Shown: piece by piece, positions 16,595 to 26,364 of the stretch
How the letters are laid out: each line of letters starts with the position of its first letter
Position numbering within the stretch: the first letter of the stretch is position 1
NCBI RefSeq assembly: GCF_024029335.1
Contig: NZ_CP097116.1
Coordinates: 124,001-188,000 of the forward strand
Length of the DNA: 64,000 nucleotides
Reading direction: 5' to 3'
Origin: Fructilactobacillus myrtifloralis
GTDB taxonomy: Bacteria > Bacillota > Bacilli > Lactobacillales > Lactobacillaceae
Notes under the pieces: generated by a model
The model's database searches: none
What the model saw: the letters and a program-made list of their open reading frames with translations, nothing else
What the model was told of the DNA's origin: nothing
Position numbers and translations under genes: made by a program

Positions 16595-17795
16595 TTTATT
16601 TAAAGACCGACTCATTAACCATTGGAACCAGTTGACGAAGTACTTGCGGTATGTATTTAATGATTTCTTTGTCATTGCGTTGATGTTCTTTATTGGGGCC
16701 GTTGGGCTTGCCTATGCCAACTTTTTAAAAACCGTACCTCCGCATGCAGGGTGGGAAGTGCTGGTGCTCCTTGTGCTGTTGACACTTGGTCTTCAGGTGG
16801 GGCGGTTAGCCACCCTGATTGTTGATCCAGATCGGGTCTTTTTAGCTCCCCAGGAGCAGCAGTTAACGAGTTACTTTAAGCATGCTTTTTTGTATAGTTT
16901 TAGTTTGGCAGCCGGGATGCAAGTGCTCGTGTGGATAATCTTGATGCCCTTTATCAGCGTAAGTTTAGGCTGGAGCGTCGGCCAACTACTGGTAGGATTA
17001 GTCCTCATGGTGGGCCTAAAATGGTACTGGCTTAGTTACCAGTTTTTGCAACTACGTAATCATGCTACCAATCCGTGGTGGCACCGCCTGGGGTGGTTGG
17101 TGCTGCTTCCGGCAGTCGTCATTTTGCTGGCCTTAGTGGGGCAGGTGGTCATTGCCTACGTCCTTACCATGGCTGCGATTGGGGTTGTAATCTGGCGACT
17201 TGCAAAGCAGGTGCCACCGCTTAACTGGGAACAAATCGTGGCCACCGAACAACGCCGAATGCGGCGGATTTACCGCTTCTTTGCCCTCTTCACGGAGGTA
17301 CCAACGGTCGGTCCCCAACCGAAACGGCGTGCCTACCTAGATGGATTATTCCGGCGCCTTCCTCACGACCAAGCGCACCTCTATACGAACCTCTATGTCA
17401 AAACCTTTGCAAGGGACGGGGAGACCAGTTCGATGTACTTACGGTTGCTAGTGTTGGCGGCGGTTATCCTCGGGTTAGTTACGAATCAAGCCCTTTCCAT
17501 CGTGGTGGCACTAACCATGCTGTACTTAACCGGGACGCAATTACGGCCCTTTTTCGATTGTTTTGATAACAACGTCTTTACCTATTTGTACCCCGTACGG
17601 GTTTCAACGCGGGTGCACAACTTCCGGCAGTTATTTAACTGGTTATTAATCATTGAATTAGTCGTAGTCCTAATTGCGCAGCTAATTGGGCAGGCGACCC
17701 TAACTACCTTAGGAATTACCTTGGTAGGGGGCAGCTTCATCATTTGGTGGCTGAGCCACCGGTTCTTACAACAACAAGTAAAACGGGAGAAATAA
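16587..17795 (+). CDS. ecsB: ABC transporter permease EcsB
   Basis: A 402-residue integral membrane protein with about eight to ten hydrophobic segments arranged in pairs (for example VIALMFFIGAVGLAYANF, LLVLAAVILGLVTNQAL, LLIIELVVVLIAQLIG). Opening residues NLFKDRLINHWNQLTKYLRYVFNDF, shown here only as the RLINHW and YLRYVFNDF parts of a conserved stretch, are typical of EcsB. The ATG at 16587 lies inside the ecsA end with GGGTGA upstream, so translation is coupled. The next gene, trmB, starts immediately after the stop codon. Confidence 0.92.
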   Translation: MRNLFKDRLINHWNQLTKYLRYVFNDFFVIALMFFIGAVGLAYANFLKTVPPHAGWEVLVLLVLLTLGLQVGRLATLIVDPDRVFLAPQEQQLTSYFKHAFLYSFSLAAGMQVLVWIILMPFISVSLGWSVGQLLVGLVLMVGLKWYWLSYQFLQLRNHATNPWWHRLGWLVLLPAVVILLALVGQVVIAYVLTMAAIGVVIWRLAKQVPPLNWEQIVATEQRRMRRIYRFFALFTEVPTVGPQPKRRAYLDGLFRRLPHDQAHLYTNLYVKTFARDGETSSMYLRLLVLAAVILGLVTNQALSIVVALTMLYLTGTQLRPFFDCFDNNVFTYLYPVRVSTRVHNFRQLFNWLLIIELVVVLIAQLIGQATLTTLGITLVGGSFIIWWLSHRFLQQQVKREK

Positions 17796-18443
17796 ATGCG
17801 AATTCGAAAAAAGAAGTGGGCGATGCCTTATTTAGAGGATCATCCCGAATATGCGATTTTAAATCCAGACCAGTACCGGGGAAAGTGGGCGACCCGCTTT
17901 TCCCAATCAGCGCCGATTCACGTTGAAATTGGCTCTGGGAAAGGGCAATTTATCATTGGGATGGCGCAAAAGCATCCGGAATTGAACTTTATTGGAATCG
18001 ACTTGCAGGATGCCGTCCTGGCCATGGCGGTTCAGAAAGCCGTGGCCGCTCAGTTACCGAATGTCCAACTCGTCTTAACTGATGGGGGCGATGTTGATGA
18101 TTTCTTTACGAAGGGTGAAGTGGATAAACTCTACCTCAATTTTTCCGATCCATGGCCGAAGAAACGGCATACCAAACGCCGGTTAACCTCACCGCGCTTT
18201 TTAGCTAGTTACCAACAGGTGCTTCCGGACCACGCAGAATTGGAATTCAAGACCGATAATCGTGGTCTGTTTGAATATTCCTTGGTCAGTTTAAATAACT
18301 TTGGGATGCAATTTGAAACGGTTAATTTAGATTTGCATCATAGTGATCCAGCGATTGTGCAGGAGAACGTGGAGACGGAGTATGAACAAAAGTTCAAAGA
18401 AAAAGGCCCCATCTATAAGCTGGTGGCCCGATTCGGTGCTTAA
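17796..18443 (+). CDS. trmB: tRNA (guanine-N7)-methyltransferase
   Basis: A 215-residue SAM-dependent enzyme making m7G46 in tRNAs. The SAM-binding loop is VEIGSGKGQFI, the second motif IGIDLQDAVL, and the family signature NFSDPWPKKRHTKRRL is intact. An N-terminal LRIRKKKW-like basic start is typical. It starts one base after the ecsB stop codon, so it belongs to the ecs operon. Its stop codon and that of the convergent gene share the palindrome TTAA (18440-18443), and I see no hairpin terminator between them. Confidence 0.95.
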   Translation: MRIRKKKWAMPYLEDHPEYAILNPDQYRGKWATRFSQSAPIHVEIGSGKGQFIIGMAQKHPELNFIGIDLQDAVLAMAVQKAVAAQLPNVQLVLTDGGDVDDFFTKGEVDKLYLNFSDPWPKKRHTKRRLTSPRFLASYQQVLPDHAELEFKTDNRGLFEYSLVSLNNFGMQFETVNLDLHHSDPAIVQENVETEYEQKFKEKGPIYKLVARFGA

Positions 18444-18760
18444 TCTAGTTGGTCTGACAGTGGTTTGATTCGGTACAATTCTTGTTCGTCAGGATTGTAA
18501 AGAAAGGAATATGATTCCTTTAATCCCGTGTCTGGATTAGTAAAGCTAACCCCACATTCGTATTCCAAGCCCGCGTGGTTTTCAAAGTCAATCCAGTAAC
18601 CACTGAAGTCTTGATTGCCGAACTCTTCGGCAATGGCTTCGGTTAGACCATCTTGAATGGCCATGTGTTGGGCTTGCTTGCGCTTTTTAGTGAAAACATA
18701 CGCAATGGTTCCTGCTAATGAAAGCAGGGTGGTGGGAACAAGGTATTTATGCTTAGCCAT
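18440..18760 (-). CDS. Membrane-anchored small protein of unknown function
   Basis: A 106-residue protein. Residues 1-25 carry a single hydrophobic segment (VPTTLLSLAGTIAYVFT) followed by KKRKQ, suggesting a signal anchor with the rest outside or at the membrane. The remainder is acidic and predicted mixed alpha/beta, with YWIDFENHAGLEYECGVSF and SYSFLYNPDEQELYRI. I do not recognise a family. AAAGGA lies upstream of the ATG. It is convergent with trmB and divergent from ytpP; the intergenic region carries TATAAT elements facing both ways. Confidence 0.7.
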   Translation of the reverse strand: MAKHKYLVPTTLLSLAGTIAYVFTKKRKQAQHMAIQDGLTEAIAEEFGNQDFSGYWIDFENHAGLEYECGVSFTNPDTGLKESYSFLYNPDEQELYRIKPLSDQLD

Positions 18761-18794
18761 GGTTAAAAATCCTTTCTTTTGCTTTTATCCCCCA

Positions 18795-18829
18795 ATTATA
18801 TAACATTTTAAATGCACGTGGGTTATAAT
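18795..18829. promoter_or_regulatory. Divergent -10 elements between the small membrane gene and ytpP
   Basis: TATAAT on the plus strand at 18824-18829 faces ytpP; TATAAT on the minus strand (complement of 18795-18800) faces the upstream gene. No convincing -35 is seen. Confidence 0.45.
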
Positions 18830-18851
18830 AAATTAAATAGGAGTGGTTATA

Positions 18852-19178
18852 ATGGAAGAATTACCAGTTATGAATCAAGAACAATTACAAGCACAAGTGA
18901 GCGATGGAAAGTACATTTTGTTTTTCACCGCGGGTTGGTGTCCCGACTGTAATTTCATCAAGCCGGCAATGCCAGCCATCGAAAGTGAATTTCCCGAATA
19001 CACGTTCATCAAGGTTGATCGCGATGACAACATTGACCTTTGCAAAGAACTTGATGTATTTGGCATCCCGAGTTTTATCGCCTACGACCACGGCAAAGAA
19101 ACCGGCCGGTTAGTCAATAAAGCTCGCAAAACCCAAACCGAAGTGGAAGATTTCATTAAGAGTTTACCAACGGACTAA
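18852..19178 (+). CDS. ytpP: Thioredoxin-like protein YtpP
   Basis: A 108-residue thioredoxin fold. The active site is FTAGWCPDCNFIKP with WCPDC in place of the usual WCGPC, and a cis-proline region GIPSFIAYDHGKE. It is probably a thiol-disulfide oxidoreductase of the cytoplasm. The Bacillus homologue YtpP lies in the same order before ytpR, sftA and murC. ATG at 18852 is 8 bases after AGGAG; the GTG at 18843 overlaps that site. Confidence 0.9.
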   Translation: MEELPVMNQEQLQAQVSDGKYILFFTAGWCPDCNFIKPAMPAIESEFPEYTFIKVDRDDNIDLCKELDVFGIPSFIAYDHGKETGRLVNKARKTQTEVEDFIKSLPTD

Positions 19179-19195
19179 ACAGGAGTAATGAAGAG

Positions 19196-19831
19196 ATGAT
19201 TGCAAGTTATAATCCGCGCCAAATTGGGGATGTGTTGGTGGTTGTCTTGGGACCAGACCAGGGACCACAACAGGTTACCCAACGGGATCAAATCGTTGAA
19301 ATTAAAGATCAAACGGGAGCGGTCATTGGGTACAATTTCTTTGCTGCCCACGACCGGTTGCCAGAACTAGACCACCAGGTAGGGCAAGTGCATCTGACGG
19401 CGAGTCAGATTGACCAGTTAAACGCTCAATTAGAGTCAGCTGGCTTTGACCAAAAACTGCCGACCAGTGAACCAGCCAAGTTTGTGGTTGGTTATGTGAA
19501 GGAAACCCGGGAACATCCTAAGTCATCCCATTTACAGATCACCACCACGGAAGTTGAGGATGGGCGGACGTTACAAATTGTCAGTGGTTCGCCTAACATG
19601 CAGGCGGGCATTAAAGTGGTAGTTGCTGAAGTGGGTGCCATGATGCCGGATGGCTTGATAATTTGGCCTAGTACTCTCAAAGACGTTGAAAGTGACGGAA
19701 TGATTTGTTCCGGCCGGGAACTTAGGATTCCTAATGCGCCTGACAAACCAGGTGCGTTGATTCTACCGGATGACTATCAAGTTGGAACTCCGTTTGATTT
19801 TAAAAAAGCGCAGACTCTTTTTAGCGAATAG
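19196..19831 (+). CDS. ytpR: tRNA-binding-domain protein YtpR
   Basis: A 211-residue protein with an N-terminal DUF4479-type domain (about 1-95) and a C-terminal EMAP/OB-fold tRNA-binding domain (about 96-211), seen in VVGYVKETREHPKSSHL, LQIVSGSPNM, VVVAEVGAMMP and SDGMICSGREL. The same OB fold occurs at the N-terminus of PheT and the C-terminus of MetS. The exact role is unknown; a tRNA- or RNA-linked function is inferred from the domain. It follows ytpP by 17 bases. Confidence 0.9.
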   Translation: MIASYNPRQIGDVLVVVLGPDQGPQQVTQRDQIVEIKDQTGAVIGYNFFAAHDRLPELDHQVGQVHLTASQIDQLNAQLESAGFDQKLPTSEPAKFVVGYVKETREHPKSSHLQITTTEVEDGRTLQIVSGSPNMQAGIKVVVAEVGAMMPDGLIIWPSTLKDVESDGMICSGRELRIPNAPDKPGALILPDDYQVGTPFDFKKAQTLFSE

Positions 19832-19879
19832 TAATATTCGTTTTTTTGTGGTTTAAATTAAAGATTAAGGTGAATGTAA

Positions 19880-22198
19880 ATGAACCATTACGATGGTCCA
19901 GCTTTTTTTCGCAAGTATTTTGCTGGTCAACCAACAACTTCATTTCAAGCAACGGCTGCTTCAAACTCCAATTCTAAGCAGGCTAAGGATGGGAAAACGG
20001 CTCCCTTGCAGAGACAACAACAAAATTTCTCCCCGAAGGGGCCCCAGCCGGAAGTGCCAGCCGCGAGTTTAGTGCAAAAAACCCGGGCGTTTCAACCGCA
20101 GGTCACCGCGGAACGGACGCCGTTTTATCAACGGCGGACTCCGGAATTTAGTCCTGCTTATGATCGGGCGCTGGCGGCCTTGACGCTACCAGCAGCCGAT
20201 TTAATTGTCATGGCTCCGGATGAACCTGAAGCAGAACCGGGCGGCTCCACAACTTCCAGTGAGCTGATTACAACGGTTGATGTGGATGAAGCAGGTGCAG
20301 CTTCAAAATCAGAGGAAGCCATCACTGCGCTAGCTCCAGTGGATGAACCAACAGAAGATGCTGTGCCACAAAATGAAAACGAAAATGAAAACAGTGTGGA
20401 TAACTCGGAAGCGAAGGCCGCTGAACCTAGTCAGCAACACGGTTTAGGTCATTCTCTGACTGATATTATGCAAGCGGAGCAGGGGCAAGCTGCCCACCTG
20501 AGTTTTTTCGCGCAACCCCCAGCTAACGCCACTGAATCGCAAGCTGAGACCTCGGATGCCACCCCAGAAACGACTGAAGGGACGAAGCCGGTTTCATCCC
20601 TTGTAGCGCAGTCCCAAGCTCCAGAAACGTCAGAAACTGAACCGGGTGAGTACCAGGATGTGAATGCTAAGCAGACTGAAACAGAGGCATCGTCGACCCC
20701 AGCGCCAACGAAGGGCGCTTTACCGGTCGACAATGGTGACCAAGCAGAGCCGGATGCTCCGGCGCCGGTTACAACAACGGCTGGATATCACTTTCCGGAC
20801 CTTGATCTTTTAAACCCGCCGGTTCAATTTGATGAAGCGGATTTAGATACGTGGATTGCCGATCAGGCGGAGAAGCTTGATGATACATTGCAAGCCTTTC
20901 ACGTGGATGGTCACGTGGTTGACTGGACCAATGGACCAACGGTAACCCAGTTTCAGGTGAAGCTAGCCCTAGGGGTCAAGGTTAGTAAGGTGACGAACCT
21001 TAATGATGATTTGAAATTGGCGTTAGCTGCGAAGGACATTCGGATTGAAGCGCCGATTCCGGGGCGGTCGACGGTAGGAATCGAAATTCCGAACCCCAAG
21101 CCGCATCCAGTGGTGCTGCAAGAAATTTTGCAAAGTCAGGCTTTTCAAGCTGATCCCGCTCACACCTCGATTGCGATGGGGATGGACATCGAAGGTCAGT
21201 CGGTTACGGCCGATTTGAAACGAATGCCCCATGCTCTCATCGCCGGGGCAACCGGATCGGGGAAAAGTGTGTTTATCAATAGCTTATTGCTATCGTTGCT
21301 TTACCACGCCACCCCGAAAGATCTCCGGATGATTTTAATTGACCCCAAAGCGGTCGAATTGGCGCCGTACAATGAAATCCCGCATCTATTGGCACCGGTG
21401 ATTTCTAAACCGCAGGAAGCAGCGGCAGCCTTAAAATGGGTTACGGAAACAATGGATCAACGGTATGAGCGCCTCACGGCGGCCGGGGTCCGGAACATTG
21501 AACAGTATAATCAACGCGCCCAGGCGACGGGACACGCTGCCGATCAGTTGCCGTACATCTTAGTGGTAATTGACGAATTAGCGGACCTGATGATGGTTGC
21601 TGCTAACGAAGTCCAAGATTACATCGTCCGGATTACCCAAAAAGCGCGGGCAGCGGGAATTCATTTGGTGGTAGCGACCCAACGACCAAGTGTTGACATT
21701 GTGACCGGAACCATTAAAAATAACATTCCCACCCGGGTGGCTTTCATGGTCTCTAGTCAAGTCGATTCTCGGACCATTATTGATCAAGCTGGCGCCGAGC
21801 GCTTGTTAGGGAAGGGTGATATGTTGTATCTTGGTAATGGTGCAAATAAGCCCGAACGATTGCAAGGTGCGTTTGTTACGAATGAGGAAGTTGAAAAAGT
21901 TACCAATTTCGTCCGCACCCAGGGCGCCGCGCACTATGAATTTCAGCCAGCCAGTTTGTTGAAAAGTGCCGATCAAGTTGCCAGCCACGATGAACTTTGG
22001 ACCCAAGTCCTCGCTTACATTGCGGGAGAAGAAAATGTTTCAACTTCGAAACTGCAACGGGTCTTTTCGGTTGGCTATAATCGGGCGGCCAGCATCATTG
22101 ATGACTTAGAGCGCAATCATTTCATCTCTGGGCAACATGGTTCTAAGCCACGGGAAGTTTATTTGACGAAAGAACAGTATGCCCAACTAAATTTATAA
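19880..22198 (+). CDS. sftA: DNA translocase SftA (soluble FtsK/SpoIIIE family)
   Basis: A 772-residue septum-associated DNA motor that clears chromosome ends before division. No membrane helix is seen at the N-terminus, which separates SftA from FtsK/SpoIIIE. The first ~300 residues are low complexity (Ala/Glu/Pro/Thr-rich with an ENENEN run); then an alpha/beta region, the motor with Walker A GATGSGKS (456-463) and Walker [11 protein letters not shown], and a C-terminal winged-helix gamma domain ([27 protein letters not shown]) that reads orientation sequences. It is followed by murC, as in Bacillus. Confidence 0.92.
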   Translation: MNHYDGPAFFRKYFAGQPTTSFQATAASNSNSKQAKDGKTAPLQRQQQNFSPKGPQPEVPAASLVQKTRAFQPQVTAERTPFYQRRTPEFSPAYDRALAALTLPAADLIVMAPDEPEAEPGGSTTSSELITTVDVDEAGAASKSEEAITALAPVDEPTEDAVPQNENENENSVDNSEAKAAEPSQQHGLGHSLTDIMQAEQGQAAHLSFFAQPPANATESQAETSDATPETTEGTKPVSSLVAQSQAPETSETEPGEYQDVNAKQTETEASSTPAPTKGALPVDNGDQAEPDAPAPVTTTAGYHFPDLDLLNPPVQFDEADLDTWIADQAEKLDDTLQAFHVDGHVVDWTNGPTVTQFQVKLALGVKVSKVTNLNDDLKLALAAKDIRIEAPIPGRSTVGIEIPNPKPHPVVLQEILQSQAFQADPAHTSIAMGMDIEGQSVTADLKRMPHALIAGATGSGKSVFINSLLLSLLYHATPKDLRMILIDPKAVELAPYNEIPHLLAPVISKPQEAAAALKWVTETMDQRYERLTAAGVRNIEQYNQRAQATGHAADQLPYILVVIDELADLMMVAANEVQDYIVRITQKARAAGIHLVVATQRPSVDIVTGTIKNNIPTRVAFMVSSQVDSRTIIDQAGAERLLGKGDMLYLGNGANKPERLQGAFVTNEEVEKVTNFVRTQGAAHYEFQPASLLKSADQVASHDELWTQVLAYIAGEENVSTSKLQRVFSVGYNRAASIIDDLERNHFISGQHGSKPREVYLTKEQYAQLNL

Positions 22199-22232
22199 GC
22201 AGACCACAGAGAAGGGAATCAAATTAAAGATT

Positions 22233-23576
22233 ATGACAGAGCCGAAGTTAACGAAAGCAACTACCTATTACTTTGTTGGAATTAAAGGAACCGGAATGAG
22301 TGCCATGGCACTGGTCGTGAAGGACATGGGCTATCGGGTGGAAGGTTCAGACATTGATAAATATACCTTTACACAGAAGGGATTGGAAGATGCCGGCATC
22401 CCGGTGCATTCGTTTGATCCGGACAACATCCAACCCGGCATGACCTTGATTGTGGGGAATGCGTTTAAAGACGACCAGCCGGAGGTAGTGAAAGCACGCG
22501 AACTAGGCCTGCCAATTTATCGCTATCCGGAATTCTTAGGGGAATTAATCAAAGGATATACGAGTATTGCGGTCTGTGGGGCCCACGGGAAAACCAGTAC
22601 CACCGGACTCTTAGCGCACGTTTTGAGTGGAATTGCCCCGACGGATTACCTGGTGGGAGATGGAACTGGGAATGCAGTTCCAGACGCCCGGTTCTTCGTA
22701 TACGAAGCTGATGAATACCGGCGCCACTTTATGCCAACCTATCCCGACTATGCGATCATGACGAACATCGACTTTGATCATCCCGATTACTATACGGGAA
22801 TTGATGACGTGTTTGATGCCTTTCAAACCTTTGCGACCCATGTGCAAAAGGGGATTTTTGCGTGGGGGGATGATCCTTACCTGCGCAAGCTGAAGGTTGA
22901 TGTTCCGATTTATTACTATGGGACCGGCGCCAATGATGACTTTCAAGCGGTCGATGTAAAGCGGACCACGACGGGCTCAACCTTTAACGTGGTTTTCCGG
23001 GGCAAGGATCTCGGTCGGTTTGAGGTGCCCTTATTTGGAGAACACAACGTTTTGAATGCGTTAGCAGTGATTGCCGTCTCCTACTTTGAAGAGGTTGACT
23101 TAGCGGAAATTCGCCGGGAGTTGTTAACCTTCAAGGGAGTAAAGCGGCGCTTTGCCCAAGTTAAAGTGAACGATATGACCATCATCGATGACTACGCGCA
23201 CCACCCATCAGAGATTAAGGCCACCTTAGATGCCGCCCGCCAGGAATATCCAAACAAGAAAATCGTGGTGGTTTTTCAACCGCACACCTTTAGTCGCACG
23301 ATTGCCTATTTAGATGATTTTGCTGAAACGCTCGGCAAAGCCGATAAGGTATATGTAACTAAAATCTACGGTTCCCCCCGGGAAAAATCGGGGGATGTTT
23401 CCAGCCAAGATTTAGTGGATAAGATTCCAAATAGTGAGATTATTACCGAAGATAACATGTCACCGTTGTTAAACTTCCATGATGACGTGGTTATTTTTAT
23501 GGGGGCGGGCGATATTCAAAAATACGAACGGACCTATGAAGACTTGCTGAGTCATTTGAGCAAAAAAGTTAATTAA
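22233..23576 (+). CDS. murC: UDP-N-acetylmuramate-L-alanine ligase
   Basis: A 447-residue Mur ligase adding L-Ala to UDP-MurNAc, the first step of the stem peptide. The N-terminal nucleotide motif is [13 protein letters not shown], the ATP loop is [13 protein letters not shown], and further motifs are [21 protein letters not shown] and [10 protein letters not shown]. Length is normal. It is last in the ytpP-ytpR-sftA-murC run, and a strong terminator follows. The ribosome binding site is unusually distant (AGAAGGGAA about 16 bases up), so translation may partly depend on coupling to sftA. Confidence 0.96.
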   Translation: MTEPKLTKATTYYFVGIKGTGMSAMALVVKDMGYRVEGSDIDKYTFTQKGLEDAGIPVHSFDPDNIQPGMTLIVGNAFKDDQPEVVKARELGLPIYRYPEFLGELIKGYTSIAVCGAHGKTSTTGLLAHVLSGIAPTDYLVGDGTGNAVPDARFFVYEADEYRRHFMPTYPDYAIMTNIDFDHPDYYTGIDDVFDAFQTFATHVQKGIFAWGDDPYLRKLKVDVPIYYYGTGANDDFQAVDVKRTTTGSTFNVVFRGKDLGRFEVPLFGEHNVLNALAVIAVSYFEEVDLAEIRRELLTFKGVKRRFAQVKVNDMTIIDDYAHHPSEIKATLDAARQEYPNKKIVVVFQPHTFSRTIAYLDDFAETLGKADKVYVTKIYGSPREKSGDVSSQDLVDKIPNSEIITEDNMSPLLNFHDDVVIFMGAGDIQKYERTYEDLLSHLSKKVN

Positions 23577-23580
23577 CGAA

Positions 23581-23608
23581 AAGCATGACGGTTAGTCATG
23601 CTTTTTTT
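23581..23608 (+). terminator. Terminator after murC
   Basis: AAGCATGAC (23581-23589) pairs with GTCATGCTT (23595-23603), followed by a T-run to 23608. Confidence 0.9.
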
Positions 23609-23657
23609 CGCATAATTAATCAGGTAAAATGAAACTAAAGTAACGGAGGCAGTTGAG

Positions 23658-26345
23658 ATGGCGGCACAAAAAATATTATTAATTGACGGTAATTCATTAT
23701 TCTACAAGGCGTTTTTTGCTTTGTACCAGTCTTTAGATCATTTTACCAATGAGGCAGGCTTACACACGAATGCCCTGTATGGGTTTAATCGGATGCTGAA
23801 CGATATGTTAGCCCGGGTGCAACCAGATGCGGTTCTCGCAGCGTTTGACGCGGGAGAAACGACCTTTCGAACGAACATGTACCACGGTTACAAAAGTGGT
23901 CGGGATAAGATGCCCGAAGAGTTGCGTGAACAGTTTCCGTATGTGATGGAGCTCTTACAAAAGCGGGGAATTAAAACCTATGAACTGGCGGACTATGAAG
24001 CCGATGACATCATTGGCACCACGGCGCGACAAGCAGAAAAGGCGGGCTACGAAGTGACCGTTGTTACCGGCGATCGTGATTTAACCCAGCTGTGTTCGCC
24101 ACAAACCACGGTGAAGGTTTCTAAAAAAGGGGTCAGTGACATTGAAGCTTTTACCCCGACCTACGTGGAAGAAACCATGGGGATTACCCCGGAGCAAATT
24201 GTGGACGTGAAGGGGTTACAAGGCGACACTTCCGATAACTATCCGGGAGTAGAAAAAGTGGGACCGAAAACGGCTTTGAAGCTCGTGCATCAGTTTGGCA
24301 CCATTGAGAATCTCTATCAACACATTGATGAGGTTTCCGGGAAAAAACTCAAGGAACATCTTGTAAATGACCGGGACCAGGCGTTTTTATCCAAGCAATT
24401 AGCTACCATCAAACGGGATGCTCCGCTCACGGTTGGCTTAAAGGATATGAAGTACCGCGGGGACCAAGAACCAGCATTACAGGAACTGTATCAAAAGCTT
24501 AATTTCCGGTCCTTTCTCACGGATGCGGATTCAGATGCAACCACCACTTCGGAACTACCAGAGGTGCAGTACACGGTGTTAACCACTGAGAACGCTGCAG
24601 AGTTGGATCAACTAACTACGGAAGTGGTCGTAAACGTGGAAATGTTGACTCCTAATTATCACGTGGCCGACCAGGTTGGCTTGGTAATCGGTACGCCGGA
24701 GCACTGGTACGTTACCAAAGATGTTGCCCTTCTGCAGAATCCGCACGTGCAAGGATTGTTAGAAAATCCAGCAATCAAAAAGGATGTTTTTGATAATAAA
24801 GCCCAACGAGTGGCCTTGCACCGCGATGGGATTGCATTGCAAGCCGTTGATTTTGACATGTTGCTAGTTTCATACTTACTAAACACGCTCAACAACGCCG
24901 ATGATGTTGGCGAAGTTGCGCGGCAACACCACTATAACGGGGTGCTACCCGATCAGGATGTCTACGGAAAAGGGAAAAGCATTAAGTTGCCCGCTGATGA
25001 TGAATTTTATCAGCATCTCACCAGAAAAGCCCTCGCCATTAGTCGACTGAAACAGCAGATGTTAGCCGACTTAGATTCCCACCAGCAAGCTGCGCTTTAC
25101 CGGGAAATGGAATTGCCCCTTTCACAGGTCCTCGGTCAAATGGAGATTACTGGCATTCGGGTGGACCGCGACCGGTTAGAAGCGTTAAAGAGTAAGTTTA
25201 TTGAACGAGTAGCTGAATTAGAACAAGGGATTTATCAGGATGCCGGGACTGAGTTTAACGTGGGTTCTCCAAAACAACTCGGAGAGGTGCTGTTTGAAAA
25301 GTTACAGCTTCCGGTGATTAAAAAGACCAAAACCGGTTATTCGACTTCCGTTGATGTCTTGGAGAAATTAGCCCCGGACCATCCGATTATTGCTAAAATT
25401 TTAGCGTACCGCCAGTTGACCAAGCTAATTTCCACCTACATCGATGGAATTGAAAGCGACATTCAACCCGATCACAAGGTGCATACCCGGTACTTACAAA
25501 CCCTGACTCAGACCGGCCGGTTATCGTCGGTTGACCCGAATCTGCAAAACATTCCGGTGCGGACGGAGGAGGGGCGCAAGATTCGAGAAGCCTTTGTTCC
25601 ATCCAAGCCAGATTGGGTCCTGTTCTCCTCGGATTACTCCCAGATTGAACTGCGGGTGTTAGCGGCCATTTCGGGTGACCCGAACATGAAAGCCGCCTTT
25701 GCTAACGACGAGGATATCCATGCGGTTACTGCCCGGCGGATTTTTGAATTAGCTCCGGATGCGGATGTTGACGCCAATTTACGACGCCAGGCCAAAGCAG
25801 TTAACTTCGGAATCGTCTATGGGATTAGTTCTTACGGCTTATCGCAAAATACGGGGATTTCTAATCAAGAAGCCAAGCGCTTCATCGAGAAGTACTTTCA
25901 TGAATACCCTGGAGTAAAACAGTATATGGATGCAAGCGTCGCCTTTGCGAAGGACCACGGGTACGTGGAAACGATTGCGAAACGGCGCCGGTATATTCCA
26001 GAAATTAAATCCCGGAGTTTCCAACGGCGCCAGTTTGCCGAACGGATTGCGATGAATTCACCCATTCAAGGGAGTGCAGCGGATATTATTAAGGCAGCCA
26101 TGATTAAGATGAACCAGGTCCTGGCCGAGCGGGGCTTGCAAGCCCGCATGCTGTTACAAATCCATGATGAACTAATTTTTGAAGCTCCCGTTTCCGAACT
26201 AGAAACCTTAGAGACGGTGGTGCCCAAGGTCATGGATTCGATTGTCCAAACGGATTCTTTGTTGCAAGCGGCCGCCGTTAACTTCGATGTGCCGTTAAAA
26301 GTTGAAAGCCACTATGGCAATAATTGGTATAATATCAAAAAATAA
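23658..26345 (+). CDS. polA: DNA polymerase I
   Basis: An 895-residue repair and Okazaki-fragment polymerase. The N-terminal 5'-3' exonuclease (LLIDGNSLFYKAFFAL, YEADDIIG, VTGDRDLTQL, GLQGDTSDNYPGV) is intact. The middle 3'-5' exonuclease-like domain appears inactive: the usual DTET is NVEM near residue 325, and the later acidic positions are also missing. The polymerase domain has motifs A (SDYSQIELRVLA), B (RRQAKAVNFGIVYG) and C (QIHDELIFE). It leads an operon with mutM, coaE, nrdR, dnaB and dnaI, with no terminator before mutM. Confidence 0.97.
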   Translation: MAAQKILLIDGNSLFYKAFFALYQSLDHFTNEAGLHTNALYGFNRMLNDMLARVQPDAVLAAFDAGETTFRTNMYHGYKSGRDKMPEELREQFPYVMELLQKRGIKTYELADYEADDIIGTTARQAEKAGYEVTVVTGDRDLTQLCSPQTTVKVSKKGVSDIEAFTPTYVEETMGITPEQIVDVKGLQGDTSDNYPGVEKVGPKTALKLVHQFGTIENLYQHIDEVSGKKLKEHLVNDRDQAFLSKQLATIKRDAPLTVGLKDMKYRGDQEPALQELYQKLNFRSFLTDADSDATTTSELPEVQYTVLTTENAAELDQLTTEVVVNVEMLTPNYHVADQVGLVIGTPEHWYVTKDVALLQNPHVQGLLENPAIKKDVFDNKAQRVALHRDGIALQAVDFDMLLVSYLLNTLNNADDVGEVARQHHYNGVLPDQDVYGKGKSIKLPADDEFYQHLTRKALAISRLKQQMLADLDSHQQAALYREMELPLSQVLGQMEITGIRVDRDRLEALKSKFIERVAELEQGIYQDAGTEFNVGSPKQLGEVLFEKLQLPVIKKTKTGYSTSVDVLEKLAPDHPIIAKILAYRQLTKLISTYIDGIESDIQPDHKVHTRYLQTLTQTGRLSSVDPNLQNIPVRTEEGRKIREAFVPSKPDWVLFSSDYSQIELRVLAAISGDPNMKAAFANDEDIHAVTARRIFELAPDADVDANLRRQAKAVNFGIVYGISSYGLSQNTGISNQEAKRFIEKYFHEYPGVKQYMDASVAFAKDHGYVETIAKRRRYIPEIKSRSFQRRQFAERIAMNSPIQGSAADIIKAAMIKMNQVLAERGLQARMLLQIHDELIFEAPVSELETLETVVPKVMDSIVQTDSLLQAAAVNFDVPLKVESHYGNNWYNIKK

Positions 26346-26364
26346 AAAATAAGTAGGTGGAATG

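Noticed and set aside
20370-20395. GAAAAC/GAAAAT run in sftA as a microsatellite
   Set aside because: Only about three imperfect units (ENENEN); too short to call a repeat feature.
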